Below are positions 42,658 through 51,067 of a stretch of 64,000 nucleotides of DNA, one piece after another. The stretch is from the NCBI GenBank assembly GCA_024690965.1, contig JAILOG010000006.1, forward strand, positions 31,418 to 95,417. Direction: 5' to 3'. Position numbers and translations under genes: made by a program. This DNA comes from Clostridiales bacterium. Lineage in GTDB: Bacteria; Bacillota; Clostridia; Oscillospirales; Acutalibacteraceae. The number at the start of each line of letters is the position of its first letter. The first letter of the stretch is position 1. The notes beneath the pieces are model-generated. The model had not been told where the DNA came from and searched no databases. It saw nothing but the letters and a program-made list of their open reading frames with translations.

Positions 42658-44595
42658 TCACTCAAGCTCAAAGGCGCCCGTGTAAAGCTGATAATATTTT
42701 CCCTTCTGCTCAATAAGCTTTTCGTGTGTGCCTCTTTCTATTATTCTTCCGTGCTCAAGTACCATTATAACATCGGAATTCTTAACTGTCGATAGTCTGT
42801 GCGCAATTACAAATACCGTTCTGCCCTTCATAAGTCCGTCCATACCCTTTTGAACAAGGCTTTCTGTTCTTGTGTCTATTGAAGAAGTAGCCTCATCCAA
42901 TATCATAACAGGCGGATCGGCAACAGCCGCCCTTGCTATTGAGATAAGCTGACGCTGTCCCTGAGAAAGGTTTGCTCCGTTTGACGTTAGCATTGTATCG
43001 TAACCGTTAGGCAAACGTCTTATAAAATCATCGGCGTTTGCGAGCCTTGCGGCGGCGTATACCTGTTCTTCCGTGGCGTCGGGGTTTCCGTATTTTATGT
43101 TATCCATAACCGTACCGGTAAACAGGTTAACATCCTGCAAAACGATGCCGAGTGAACGCCGCAAGTCGGCTTTTTTTATTTTGTTTATATTAATGCCGTC
43201 GTAGCGTATTTTTCCGTCCTCAATATCGTAAAACCTGTTTATCAAATTTGTAATAGTAGTCTTGCCCGCGCCTGTCGCGCCTACAAACGCTATTTTGTTA
43301 CCCGGCTCCGCATATAAAGAAATGTTGTGAAGAATGGTTTTTCCTTCCTCATACGCAAAATCCACATCATCAAAAACGATATGGCCCCTAAGCTGTGTAT
43401 ATGTAAGCGTACCGTCGCCGTGGGGATGCTTCCATGCCCACTTGCCGGTGTGTGCATCCGTTTCGGTTATATTGCCTTTGTCGTCAATTTCCGCGTTAAC
43501 AAGGGTTACGTAACCGTTGTCCTCTTCCGCCGGCTGATCCATAAGCGCGAACACACGGCTTGCTCCCGCCATAGCCATTACTATGGAATTCACCTGCTGT
43601 GAAAGCTGGTTTATGTTTCCCGTAAACTGCTTTGTCATATTAAGGAACGGTACTATTATACTTACTCCGAAAGTCATTCCGGAGATGCTTAAATTCGGCA
43701 CCTTAAACGCGAGCAAAAGACCGCCCAAAAGCGCAGCGAAAACATATAAAATGTTGCCTATATTCATAATTACGGGGCCCAGTATGCTTGCGTACGCGTG
43801 CGCTTTAAAGCTGTCGTTGAAAAGCGCGTCGTTGATCTCACTGAATTCCTTTTTGCTCTCCTCTTCGTGGCAAAATACCTTAACGACCTTTTGGCCGTTC
43901 ATCATTTCCTGAACATAACCCTCGGTTTTACCCATTGATTGCTGCTGTCTTATAAAATATTTTGCCGAGCCGCCGCCGACCTTTTTGGAAACGATAAGCA
44001 TAACAGCAACGCCAAACAGTACAAGCAGCGTCATCCACACGCTGAAATAAATCATTATGGAAAGCACCGTAACAACGATAACCGATGATTGCAACATTGT
44101 GGGGAAAGCCTGAGAAACAAGCTGGCGTATTGAGTCTATGTCGTTAGTGTAATGGCTCATTATATCGCCGTGCTTGTTTGTATCAAAATAGCGAATTTCA
44201 AGGTCTTGCATACCGTTGAACATACTTTTTCTGAGCTTATTGAGAAATCCCTGCGTAATATATGCCATAAGCTGTGTGTAAAGAGTTATGGATATTACCG
44301 AAACAATATAAAGTCCGATAAGCAAAAGAACCTGCGGAATTATTTCCTGCTTTGCGCCTGACCAATCTCCGCTTTTAAAGTATTGCTCTACTATCGCGGT
44401 TACCTTTTGCAAAAACAGCGCGGGTATTGATGATACTATTGCGGAAAATATAATGCACAGTGCCGTAAGCGGAATAAGGCGCGGATAGAATTTAAACAAC
44501 AGTTTTATAATTCTGCCGATAGTGCCTTTTTGGGGTTTTTCGCGCATTTTAGCCTCTTGCGGCAAATGTTTGGGGAGATTTTTGCTTTTATTCAT
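42658..44595 (-). CDS. heterodimeric ABC exporter, canonical subunit
   Basis: 645 residues. A type 1 exporter membrane domain (six helices, about 40-340) is followed by a nucleotide-binding domain (about 400-640) with Walker A GATGAGKTT, signature LSQGQRQ and Walker B VMILDEATSSID, all intact. A segment before the ATPase domain (residues about 370-420, ITETDAHTGKWAWKHPHGDG) is an insertion also seen in clostridial pairs. It should pair with the preceding gene. The start is ATG 44595, with GGGGGTG 6 bases upstream. It overlaps the partner gene by 8 bases. Confidence 0.93.
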   Translation of the reverse strand: MNKSKNLPKHLPQEAKMREKPQKGTIGRIIKLLFKFYPRLIPLTALCIIFSAIVSSIPALFLQKVTAIVEQYFKSGDWSGAKQEIIPQVLLLIGLYIVSVISITLYTQLMAYITQGFLNKLRKSMFNGMQDLEIRYFDTNKHGDIMSHYTNDIDSIRQLVSQAFPTMLQSSVIVVTVLSIMIYFSVWMTLLVLFGVAVMLIVSKKVGGGSAKYFIRQQQSMGKTEGYVQEMMNGQKVVKVFCHEEESKKEFSEINDALFNDSFKAHAYASILGPVIMNIGNILYVFAALLGGLLLAFKVPNLSISGMTFGVSIIVPFLNMTKQFTGNINQLSQQVNSIVMAMAGASRVFALMDQPAEEDNGYVTLVNAEIDDKGNITETDAHTGKWAWKHPHGDGTLTYTQLRGHIVFDDVDFAYEEGKTILHNISLYAEPGNKIAFVGATGAGKTTITNLINRFYDIEDGKIRYDGININKIKKADLRRSLGIVLQDVNLFTGTVMDNIKYGNPDATEEQVYAAARLANADDFIRRLPNGYDTMLTSNGANLSQGQRQLISIARAAVADPPVMILDEATSSIDTRTESLVQKGMDGLMKGRTVFVIAHRLSTVKNSDVIMVLEHGRIIERGTHEKLIEQKGKYYQLYTGAFELE

Positions 44596-46330
44596 CAACA
44601 TCACCCCCGTTTGTCTGCTGTTCATATGTTTCTCTGTAAATTTTGTTGCTCTTCAATAGCTCTTCATGTGTTCCCACAGCCTCTATCTTGCCCGAATTCA
44701 TTATCACTATTTTGTCCGCGTCCATAACGGAAGCTATTCTCTGCGCAATAATTATCTTTGTGGTTTCGGGTATGTATTTCTTAAAGCTTTCTCTTATTAT
44801 TGCGTCTGTTTTCATATCTACTGCGCTTGTAGAGTCGTCAAGAATGAGTATTTTCGGGTTTTTAAGCAACGCCCTCGCAATACACAAACGCTGCTTCTGT
44901 CCGCCCGAAACATTCGTTCCGCCTTGCTCTATCCAAGTATCATACCCTTCGGGAAAATTCGATATAAATTCATCGGCGCAGGCGAGCTTGCAGGCGTTTG
45001 CTATCTCTTCATCGGTAGCGTTATTATTGCCCCAACGCAGATTGTCCTTTATTGTACCGGAAAACAAAAGGTTCTTTTGTAAAACCACTGCGACCTGATT
45101 TCTCAGTGAGTCAAGGTCGTAATCCATTACGTTTATACCGCCGACTTTTAATTCTCCCTCGGTCACGTCATATAAACGGGGGATAAGCTGTACAAGTGTC
45201 GTTTTTGCCGAGCCTGTGGAACCTATAACGCCTACGGTCTCTCCGGATTTTATGTGCAAATCAACATCTGATAAGGCGTATTTTTTTGCCTGTTTGTTGT
45301 ATTTGAAGCTTACACTGTCAAAATCTATGCTTCCGTCTTTCACCTCATAAACGGGTTTTTCGGGATTGTGCAAAGTCGGCATCTCGTCAAGTACTTCGGC
45401 TATTCTGTGTGCCGATTCCGATGACATTGTTATCATTACATACACCATGGAAAGCATATTCAGCGAAATGAGTATCTGAAATCCGTATGTAACCATAGAC
45501 GAAAGCTGACCTACGTTCATTGCCAGACCCGTTGTCTCAATAATTATCTTTGAGCCCAACACAAGCACAACCGCCATTACCGAATAAACACATGTTTGAA
45601 ACAGCGGCGCGGTGCATGAGATGATTCTCTCCGCGCGGGTAAAATCTTTACAAATATCATCGGACGCTTTTTCAAATTTGTTTTTTTCGTAACTTTCTCT
45701 GTTAAACGCCTTTACAGCGCGCATCGCCATAACGTTTTCTTCTATGGATTCGTTGAGCTTATCATATTTTTTGAAAACTTTTTTAAAAGAAGGTAACGCT
45801 TTGTAGCCTATAAGTATTAGACCTGCAGTTAATATTGGAAGAATAACAACGAACATAACAGACAGTTTGCCGCCCATATACGCCGCCATAATTATCGCGA
45901 AAATCATCATAAGCGGCGCTCTTATCGCAAGCCTTATTATAACCATATACGCCATTTGAACATTGGATATATCGGTCGTCATTCGTGTTACCAACGAGGA
46001 TGACGAGAATTTGTCTATGTTTTCAAACGAAAACTGCTGTATTCTGCTGAAAATATCATAACGCAGATTTTTGGCAAATCCTGCAGAAGCCTTTGATGCC
46101 ACAAAACCGCCGAATCCACCGAAAGCAAGTGAAACAAACGCCATTGTGACCAAAACCGCGCCGTAACTCATTATTGTATCTATACCGCAACCTGCCTGTA
46201 TCTCATTAACGAGCTTTGCCAATATAAACGGCATAAGCGTCTCCATTATTGCTTCGCCTATCATAAACAAGGGTGATAAGATAGTTTGCAATTTGTATTC
46301 TCTTATCGAGCCCGATAATTTTTTTATCAT
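44588..46330 (-). CDS. heterodimeric ABC exporter, subunit with degenerate site
   Basis: 580 residues. A type 1 exporter membrane domain (about 15-310) and an ATPase domain (about 345-575). Walker A is GSTGSAKTT (the third Gly is Ala). The signature is VSGGQKQ. The Walker B end is ILILDDSTS, with Asp instead of catalytic Glu. This is the usual pattern of one degenerate site in TM287/288- or LmrCD-like exporters. Substrates are drugs, lipids or peptides; which one is unknown here. It is co-transcribed with the MarR regulator 22 bases upstream, so drug-induced expression is likely. ATG 46330 follows AGAGG. Confidence 0.93.
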   Translation of the reverse strand: MIKKLSGSIREYKLQTILSPLFMIGEAIMETLMPFILAKLVNEIQAGCGIDTIMSYGAVLVTMAFVSLAFGGFGGFVASKASAGFAKNLRYDIFSRIQQFSFENIDKFSSSSLVTRMTTDISNVQMAYMVIIRLAIRAPLMMIFAIIMAAYMGGKLSVMFVVILPILTAGLILIGYKALPSFKKVFKKYDKLNESIEENVMAMRAVKAFNRESYEKNKFEKASDDICKDFTRAERIISCTAPLFQTCVYSVMAVVLVLGSKIIIETTGLAMNVGQLSSMVTYGFQILISLNMLSMVYVMITMSSESAHRIAEVLDEMPTLHNPEKPVYEVKDGSIDFDSVSFKYNKQAKKYALSDVDLHIKSGETVGVIGSTGSAKTTLVQLIPRLYDVTEGELKVGGINVMDYDLDSLRNQVAVVLQKNLLFSGTIKDNLRWGNNNATDEEIANACKLACADEFISNFPEGYDTWIEQGGTNVSGGQKQRLCIARALLKNPKILILDDSTSAVDMKTDAIIRESFKKYIPETTKIIIAQRIASVMDADKIVIMNSGKIEAVGTHEELLKSNKIYRETYEQQTNGGDVDE

Positions 46331-46352
46331 TGTTTTTCCTCTTTTCGTAGAC

Positions 46353-46787
46353 TTAATCGGAAAGATTATTTTTTATTTTTTCCATAATGCTTAAGAACAG
46401 TTCTTTTTCCTGCTCTGTTACGCCGTTTTCTGCTTTTGCTTCTATTTCATTTACAACTTCACTTATATTTTTTGCAAGGGCTTTTGCTTTATCGGTTAAA
46501 ATAAGTTTTTTGAGCCGTGCATCTTTGCTTGAATACGCGCGGAGCAACAATCCGTTTTTCTCCATAAGCTGCAAGGTTTTTGTAGCTGTGGAGCGTCTTA
46601 TCGAAAACACCTTTTCAATATCCTTTTGATATATGTCGCTATCTTCATTTGCCGACAAATAATTAAGTATTTTGCACTGAGAAGTTGTTAACTGTTCATA
46701 TTTCAAATCTTTTGAAAGCCTGCCGTCAATGGTTCTTTTAACAATGTTAGACACGGCTTTTACCTCATATATAAGTCGCTTATTCAT
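46353..46787 (-). CDS. MarR family transcriptional regulator
   Basis: 144 residues. The winged helix is visible: LTTSQCKILNYLSANEDSDIYQKDIEKVFSIRRSTATKTLQLMEKNGLL, then the wing RAYSSKDARLKKLILT, and the long C-terminal dimer helices. MarR dimers repress by binding a palindrome at their promoter and release on ligand binding. A perfect palindrome lies at 46802-46817. Regulator and exporter genes form one operon, so it probably controls itself and the exporter. ATG 46787 follows GGGTGG. Confidence 0.92.
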   Translation of the reverse strand: MNKRLIYEVKAVSNIVKRTIDGRLSKDLKYEQLTTSQCKILNYLSANEDSDIYQKDIEKVFSIRRSTATKTLQLMEKNGLLLRAYSSKDARLKKLILTDKAKALAKNISEVVNEIEAKAENGVTEQEKELFLSIMEKIKNNLSD

Positions 46788-46801
46788 AGTCCACCCGCAA
46801 A

Positions 46802-46817
46802 AGTTAGTTTGCTAACT
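46802..46817 (-). promoter_or_regulatory. probable MarR operator
   Basis: Perfect palindrome AGTTAG-TTTG-CTAACT directly downstream of the -10 box of the marR promoter, over the transcription start, the classic repressor position. Confidence 0.75.
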
Positions 46818-46846
46818 ATTATAGTATTTTTTGTATTGTTTGTCAA
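46818..46846 (-). promoter_or_regulatory. consensus promoter of the marR-ABC operon
   Basis: TTGACA (46841-46846), 17-base spacer, TATAAT (46818-46823): both boxes match consensus exactly. Confidence 0.9.
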
Positions 46847-47001
46847 TAAGGCGTTTTATGTAAGTTGCATATTTTGTAAGAATTATTTTGTGCAACTGTC
46901 ACAACAAAAAAATAATATAATCATTTCTCATAATATGACATTTATACCCGCGTACAAGTGGGATAATATACGCAAAGCAAAGGTGCTTCGGGGTGCTTTT
47001 T

Positions 47002-47898
47002 ATGACCGTAACAATATATGTAGATATTCTAATATGTATTAACCTTATAATAAACTATTACATTTTGTCATTCAGCTTTAAATATGTAAAGTGCAAGGCT
47101 TCAAATCTTGTATTGTTAAGGGGTGCGGCTGCGGGCGCGGTTTTGTCTCTTATCATACTGCTGCCCCCTATGCCTGTTGCAGTTGATCTTTTACTAAAGC
47201 TTGTTACATCCGCGGCAACGGTTTTTGCTTCTTCTCTTAAAAAGCCCATAAAAATATTTTTAAGGCTGTGGGCTGTGTTTTTCGGGATATCGTTTGCCAT
47301 GTGCGGATTTACATATTTTTTGTGCAGTACGTTTCTATCAAACTATTTGCTTATTCAAAACGGTGTAATTTACGCTGAAATATCTCCTTTGCTACTGATA
47401 CTGTTTACGTCCGCGGCATATTTGACAATTACCGTTTTGCAGCGTATATCGCCAAAAAGCCTTCCGCAGAGCTATTATTGCAATGTTGAAATAACAATCG
47501 ACGGTGTAACCCAATCATTTTTCGGAAAAATAGACTCGGGCAACACACTTAAAGAGCCGTTTTCTCAAAGTCCCGTAATAATAGTCAATTCTCCGGATAT
47601 TCTTAAATCCGTACCCCGTGAGCGCATAAGGCAAATACCTTATGAAGTAATAGGAAGCAGGGGGCTGCTTGAAGGCACAAAAGCCGATTGTGTAAAAATA
47701 GACGGAATCACAGTTCCTGTGGATATATATGTTTCGGCAAATAAAGATACATTGTATAACTGCGGCATAGACGCGATTTTGTGTGCCGACTTGCTGTGTT
47801 GTATACAAGATTATTGTAAATCGGAGGAGAAAACAAATGAATCTGATGCAAATAATAAAAAACGCCATTTTAAAGATAAAACTGCGCTTTTCAAATGA
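47002..47898 (+). CDS. spoIIGA: sigma-E processing peptidase SpoIIGA
   Basis: 298 residues. Five membrane helices (about 1-150) start with TVTIYVDILICINLIINYYIL, followed by a cytoplasmic aspartic-protease domain with the catalytic phrase KIDSGNTLKEP and the later VPVDIYV and GIDAILCADLL. It cleaves the pro-sequence of sigma-E in the mother cell after a signal from the forespore. The start is ATG 47002, with GGGGTG 6 bases upstream. The gene overlaps sigE by 62 bases, which is the usual tight pairing. The C-terminal tail (KNESDANNKKRHFKDK-like, very charged) lies in that overlap. Confidence 0.93.
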   Translation: MTVTIYVDILICINLIINYYILSFSFKYVKCKASNLVLLRGAAAGAVLSLIILLPPMPVAVDLLLKLVTSAATVFASSLKKPIKIFLRLWAVFFGISFAMCGFTYFLCSTFLSNYLLIQNGVIYAEISPLLLILFTSAAYLTITVLQRISPKSLPQSYYCNVEITIDGVTQSFFGKIDSGNTLKEPFSQSPVIIVNSPDILKSVPRERIRQIPYEVIGSRGLLEGTKADCVKIDGITVPVDIYVSANKDTLYNCGIDAILCADLLCCIQDYCKSEEKTNESDANNKKRHFKDKTALFK

Positions 47899-48547
47899 AG
47901 TTTTATACATAAACGGTCCTGAGAGCCTTCCGCCCCCTTTTACGCCTTTGGAAGAGGCAAAAATAATAGAGCGCATAAAAGACGGCGAAACCGGGCTTAA
48001 AGAACAGCTTATCACTCACAATTTACGTCTGGTGGTATATATAGCGAAAAAATTCGACTCCAATCAAAACTGTCTTGAAGACCTTATATCAATAGGAACT
48101 ATAGGCTTAATAAAGGCTGTTAATACTTTTTGCCCCGATAAAAACATCAAGCTTGCAACATACGCTTCCCGATGTATAGAAAATGAAATATTAATGTATC
48201 TGCGCAAGCTTGCGCAAAGGAAAAACGAGATCTCGCTCGACGAACCGCTGAATGTAGACTGGGACGGCAACGAGCTTTTGCTTTCCGATATTTTAGGAAG
48301 CGACAAAAATGAAGTGAACAGAGGCATTGAGCAAGAGGCAGAGCAGGAAGCTTTAATGCAATGTGTGTCTAAACTGCCTAAAAGAGAGCGTGAAATAATG
48401 GAGCTGCGGTTCGGGCTGAACGGCGGCACGGAACACACGCAAAAAGAGGTCGCCGATATTCTAAACATATCTCAATCGTATATATCGCGATTGGAGAAAA
48501 AAATACTTCTAAAACTAAGGCACGACATTGAAAAGGTCACTATGTAA
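47837..48547 (+). CDS. sigE: sporulation sigma factor E (precursor)
   Basis: 236 residues. An N-terminal pro-segment of about 20-30 residues (MNLMQIIKNAILKIKLRFSN) precedes region 2 (LITHNLRLVVYIAKKFDSNQ, then DLISIGTIGLIKAVNTF for core binding and -10 recognition), region 3, and region 4 with the helix-turn-helix TQKEVADILNISQSYISRLEKK. It directs early mother-cell transcription after cleavage by SpoIIGA. ATG 47837 follows GGAGGAG. The usual next gene, sigG, is not here; a 5S rRNA gene on the other strand follows instead. Confidence 0.96.
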   Translation: MNLMQIIKNAILKIKLRFSNEVLYINGPESLPPPFTPLEEAKIIERIKDGETGLKEQLITHNLRLVVYIAKKFDSNQNCLEDLISIGTIGLIKAVNTFCPDKNIKLATYASRCIENEILMYLRKLAQRKNEISLDEPLNVDWDGNELLLSDILGSDKNEVNRGIEQEAEQEALMQCVSKLPKREREIMELRFGLNGGTEHTQKEVADILNISQSYISRLEKKILLKLRHDIEKVTM

Positions 48548-48572
48548 ACAAATAAGACAAAAATAAAAACAG

Positions 48573-48600
48573 AAAAAAGCCGCAGACAAAAGTCTGCGGC
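48573..48600 (-). terminator. 5S rRNA terminator
   Basis: Stem GCCGCAGAC/GTCTGCGGC with loop AAAA, followed on the minus strand by TTTTTTC. It lies just past the 3' end of the 5S gene and may also stop sigE from the other side. Confidence 0.9.
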
Positions 48601-48603
48601 CAA

Positions 48604-48721
48604 TGTTGGCATCTTCCTATTTTTCCGGGCCGTCACCAGCCAAGTATTTTCGGCACCACTGAGCTTAACTTCTGTGTTCGGTATGGGAACAGGTGGACCC
48701 TCAGCGTCATCAACACCAACT
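48604..48721 (-). rRNA. rrf: 5S ribosomal RNA, solitary
   Basis: About 117 nt. Helix I pairs GTTGGTGT with ATGCCAAC. The conserved loop phrases CCACCTGTTCCCATACCGAAC and GAAGTTAAGC are present on the minus strand. It is preceded by its own promoter at 48757-48784, and no 16S or 23S genes adjoin it. The exact ends are uncertain by a base or two. Confidence 0.95.
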
Positions 48722-48756
48722 GTTATTCACAGGGGATAACCCCCAAGTGCCTGATT

Positions 48757-48784
48757 ATTATACCACAAGTTTCTACATTGTCAA
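48757..48784 (-). promoter_or_regulatory. promoter of the solitary 5S gene
   Basis: TTGACA (48779-48784), 16-base spacer, TATAAT (48757-48762). A short GGGG/CCCC hairpin (about 48732-48744) lies between the promoter and the 5S start. Confidence 0.85.
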
Positions 48785-48930
48785 TAGTTTTTTTTTATTT
48801 TTTTGAAAAAAAGAAAAATTAAAGCATATTTCAAGTTTTGGGCTGTTTCAAAAGAAGGGCAATAAGCGGTTAGCAAAATGGTGCCAATGCTCGCCCTACG
48901 GTTTGGTTAAGTTTAACAATAGGCTTTCCG

Positions 48931-48973
48931 CCTCATCCGTCACCTTGCGGTGACACCTTCTCCAAAGGAGAAC
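48931..48973 (+). repeat. CCTCATCC two-hairpin repeat, copy 2
   Basis: CCTCATCC, then hairpin GTCACC/GGTGAC and hairpin TTCTCC/GGAGAA. It is related to 24518-24565 but with a compensated stem. A GCCCTACGGTTTGGTT phrase at about 48891-48906 is also shared with the 24-kb island. Confidence 0.8.
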
Positions 48974-49015
48974 GCTTTTCGGCTTCTATAGTCCAAAAAT
49001 GACACAATCAGCTTG

Positions 49016-49204
49016 CCGAGAACAAAGCAGGGGGCTCTCGTCCACCCAGCGGGGGGCGCAGCCCCCCGGGTGGTCGCGAAAGGGGGATTCCAAAGGGGGA
49101 AACTGCCGACGGGTTTCCCCCTTTGGTGTCCTTTGCCTATTTTCTCACATGGGAAAGTAGGTGCCTGCCCGGCATTAGGGCAAAACATGTTATTATACAT
49201 AACC
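49016..49204 (-). repeat. structured interspersed repeat, copy C
   Basis: Full copy: hairpin 3 (CCACCC/GGGTGG with inner GGGGGGC/GCCCCCC), hairpin 2 (CCAAAGGGGGAAAC/GTTTCCCCCTTTGG), hairpin 1 (CCTATTTTC/GAAAGTAGG with a wobble) and the flank reading GTATAATAACATGTTTTGCC on the minus strand. It lies in the gap between the 5S gene and a dockerin gene. Confidence 0.92.
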
Positions 49205-49241
49205 AAATAATCGGCTTTAAATATTCAATGTCAAGATAAAT

Positions 49242-49284
49242 TCCTCAGTCAGCTGCGCTGACAGCTCCCTTTGCACAAGGGAGC
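49242..49284 (+). repeat. CCTCAGTC two-hairpin repeat, copy 2
   Basis: Near-identical to 24415-24459. Its second hairpin, GCTCCCTTT/AAGGGAGC, is perfect here. Confidence 0.85.
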
Positions 49285-49330
49285 CTGCAGACACCGCAAA
49301 CGACGGATGAGAAAAATTCAAATAATTAAA

Positions 49331-49367
49331 CGACGGTCAAAACCAATTAATAATCCTGACCGCCGTA
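49331..49367 (-). terminator. probable terminator of the dockerin gene
   Basis: Arms CGACGGTCA and TGACCGCCG around a 17-base AT-rich loop, 13 bases after the gene's stop, with a short T run on the minus strand. Confidence 0.55.
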
Positions 49368-49379
49368 CTTTTTAATTAA

Positions 49380-50198
49380 TTAAAACGCCGAGATAAGCTT
49401 TGCGATGTATTTTTGGATAGTTGTAACGTCTTCCATTGTTACCTTGGTATCTCCGTTTACATCAGCGCTTGACTCTTGCGCGGATGTAAGCTCAACAAGC
49501 TTTGCGATGGCTTTCTGAACCATAGTAACGTCTTCCATTGTTACCTTTGTGTCGCCGTTTACGTCACCCTTGCCGCCTGCAGCGGACTTTGTTTTTGTTG
49601 TGCCGTATTCGCCGTCACCCCAATAATAATACCAAACGCCGTCTTTAATAGCCTTTGCGTGTGAAAACTCGTTTTCAACCATATTCTCGGGGTTGGGTAT
49701 GAATATCATATTGTTGAAATTGAGAGTTTCAAAATCATCGGAATAGCGCGGGAACACCTTTGTGTCTGAACCGTAAGGAATTTCATCGCCCTTGAGATAG
49801 CCTTCCATATTTATATTGTTAATCTGGTGACCGTTTACCGGGTCAATAGACGCGTCTACAAAAGAGTTGAACAATATAGTAGGAGTAGTAAAGGCTTCGT
49901 CTTTCGTATCTTCGTTTTCCTGCCATACCTGAACCTTGAATACTCTTTGACCGTCTTCGCACTTATATACACAGTTGTCGGGTGTTATTTCAACTCCGGG
50001 CCAAGCTGCATTTTCCTTGGGTACCCAATAATAAAGTCCGATACTGTCGTTAGTTGTAAACCAATCTGCCGGAGCCATTACATAATAAGTATAGTATTCG
50101 CCGTCGGCGTCAACGCCTTCTTCGGCAGAAGCGCTTATGACCGCAACGGAAGCCAGCATACCTATAACAAGTAACAAGCTCAATAATTTTTTGAACAT
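49380..50198 (-). CDS. secreted dockerin protein with possible starch-binding module
   Basis: 272 residues. The signal peptide ends near SASA (residue 25). Residues about 33-195 form one aromatic-rich domain (YYTYYVMAPADWFTTND, IGLYYWVPKENAAWPGVEI, FNNMIFIPNPEN, DGVWYYYWGD). The pattern of Trp and Tyr with a WPG motif recalls starch-binding modules such as CBM26, but this is only a likeness. A type I dockerin ends the protein (about 205-268; two repeats GDVNGDTKVTMEDVT and DVNGDTKVTMEDVTTIQKYIAKL). ATG 50198 follows AAGGGGGAC. It is directly downstream of the two cohesin-like genes, so the three probably form one unit. Confidence 0.85.
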   Translation of the reverse strand: MFKKLLSLLLVIGMLASVAVISASAEEGVDADGEYYTYYVMAPADWFTTNDSIGLYYWVPKENAAWPGVEITPDNCVYKCEDGQRVFKVQVWQENEDTKDEAFTTPTILFNSFVDASIDPVNGHQINNINMEGYLKGDEIPYGSDTKVFPRYSDDFETLNFNNMIFIPNPENMVENEFSHAKAIKDGVWYYYWGDGEYGTTKTKSAAGGKGDVNGDTKVTMEDVTMVQKAIAKLVELTSAQESSADVNGDTKVTMEDVTTIQKYIAKLISAF

Positions 50199-50270
50199 TT
50201 TAAAGTCCCCCTTAAAGTAAATCATAAATATTTATTAACACTGCGTTTTGCAGTATTATACAAAGTTAAA

Positions 50271-51044
50271 TCAGTCTATATCGGTTTTTTCGCGTCTTTT
50301 ACCCAAAACCAATATAACAACTATTCCTATAAGCAACACAGCTATAACGCAACAAATAATTATTACGGTAGTAGCCTGTGAATCTGCAGCGGAGTAAGGC
50401 GCGCTGTCACTTGCGGTAATGTCTGCTCCGTTTTGAGTGCCGTTTTGCGCGGAAGCCGTGCCGTTGCCTGACGGGGACGACGGGTCGGCGTTAATGCTGC
50501 CCTTAGACTTGTCCACAAGCTCGGTGCTTCCTTTATACGTGTTCAGTTCAACATCTTCTTTGATCTTATAATCCGTGCCTTCAATCATTGTAACACTGTC
50601 TGTGTTATAGATCTCTATAAATTCAAACTGGAGGGTTATATCTTTATCCGCCTTCTCGGCTACGTCATTTACCAAAAAATTAAGTGTTATTACTTTATTG
50701 TCATCCTCAAAATAGAGGTGGTCTACGCCGTCTGCGCAGTTGAATAAAAACCTGTTCTCCAGCGCTTCGTTATATATAGAGCCTATCAGCGCGGAGCCGA
50801 ACTGTATGGACTCTTGCTTTTTGTTGCCCGAAATAAGCGCCAAAACCGTATCGTCATATACAACATGGGCGTTTATCGCCATTACATCATTTTTCAAATC
50901 TTCTATTGAAACGGTGTATGTAACTATATCGCCCGCTTTTATCTGTTTGTCGCCTATTTTATATGTTGTGCCGTCAGCATAGGCTGTTACAGCCGAAAGC
51001 ATAATTATCATTAAAACAACAAATATCGAAAATGTCTTTTTCAT
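50271..51044 (-). CDS. membrane-anchored cohesin-like protein 1
   Basis: 257 residues. A signal peptide (about 1-22) is followed by a single beta-sandwich domain (about 25-170) with the cohesin-type opening IKAGDIVTYTVSIEDLKNDVMAINAHVVYDDTVLAL. Then come a Ser/Asn/Gly-rich linker (about 175-220), one C-terminal membrane helix (about 222-247) and a short basic tail (KRREKTD). It would display one cohesin on the cell surface for a dockerin partner. The cohesin call rests on fold pattern only; other carbohydrate-binding sandwiches look alike. ATG 51044 is preferred over TTG 51062. It lies 23 bases after the next gene upstream. Confidence 0.72.
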   Translation of the reverse strand: MKKTFSIFVVLMIIMLSAVTAYADGTTYKIGDKQIKAGDIVTYTVSIEDLKNDVMAINAHVVYDDTVLALISGNKKQESIQFGSALIGSIYNEALENRFLFNCADGVDHLYFEDDNKVITLNFLVNDVAEKADKDITLQFEFIEIYNTDSVTMIEGTDYKIKEDVELNTYKGSTELVDKSKGSINADPSSPSGNGTASAQNGTQNGADITASDSAPYSAADSQATTVIIICCVIAVLLIGIVVILVLGKRREKTDID

Positions 51045-51067
51045 ATTGATTATATCTCCCAAATAAA

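Noticed and set aside
48573..48600. Hairpin as terminator of sigE only.
   Set aside because: It has the T-tract on the minus strand directly after the 5S rRNA, so the 5S gene is its main user; it may help sigE from the other side.
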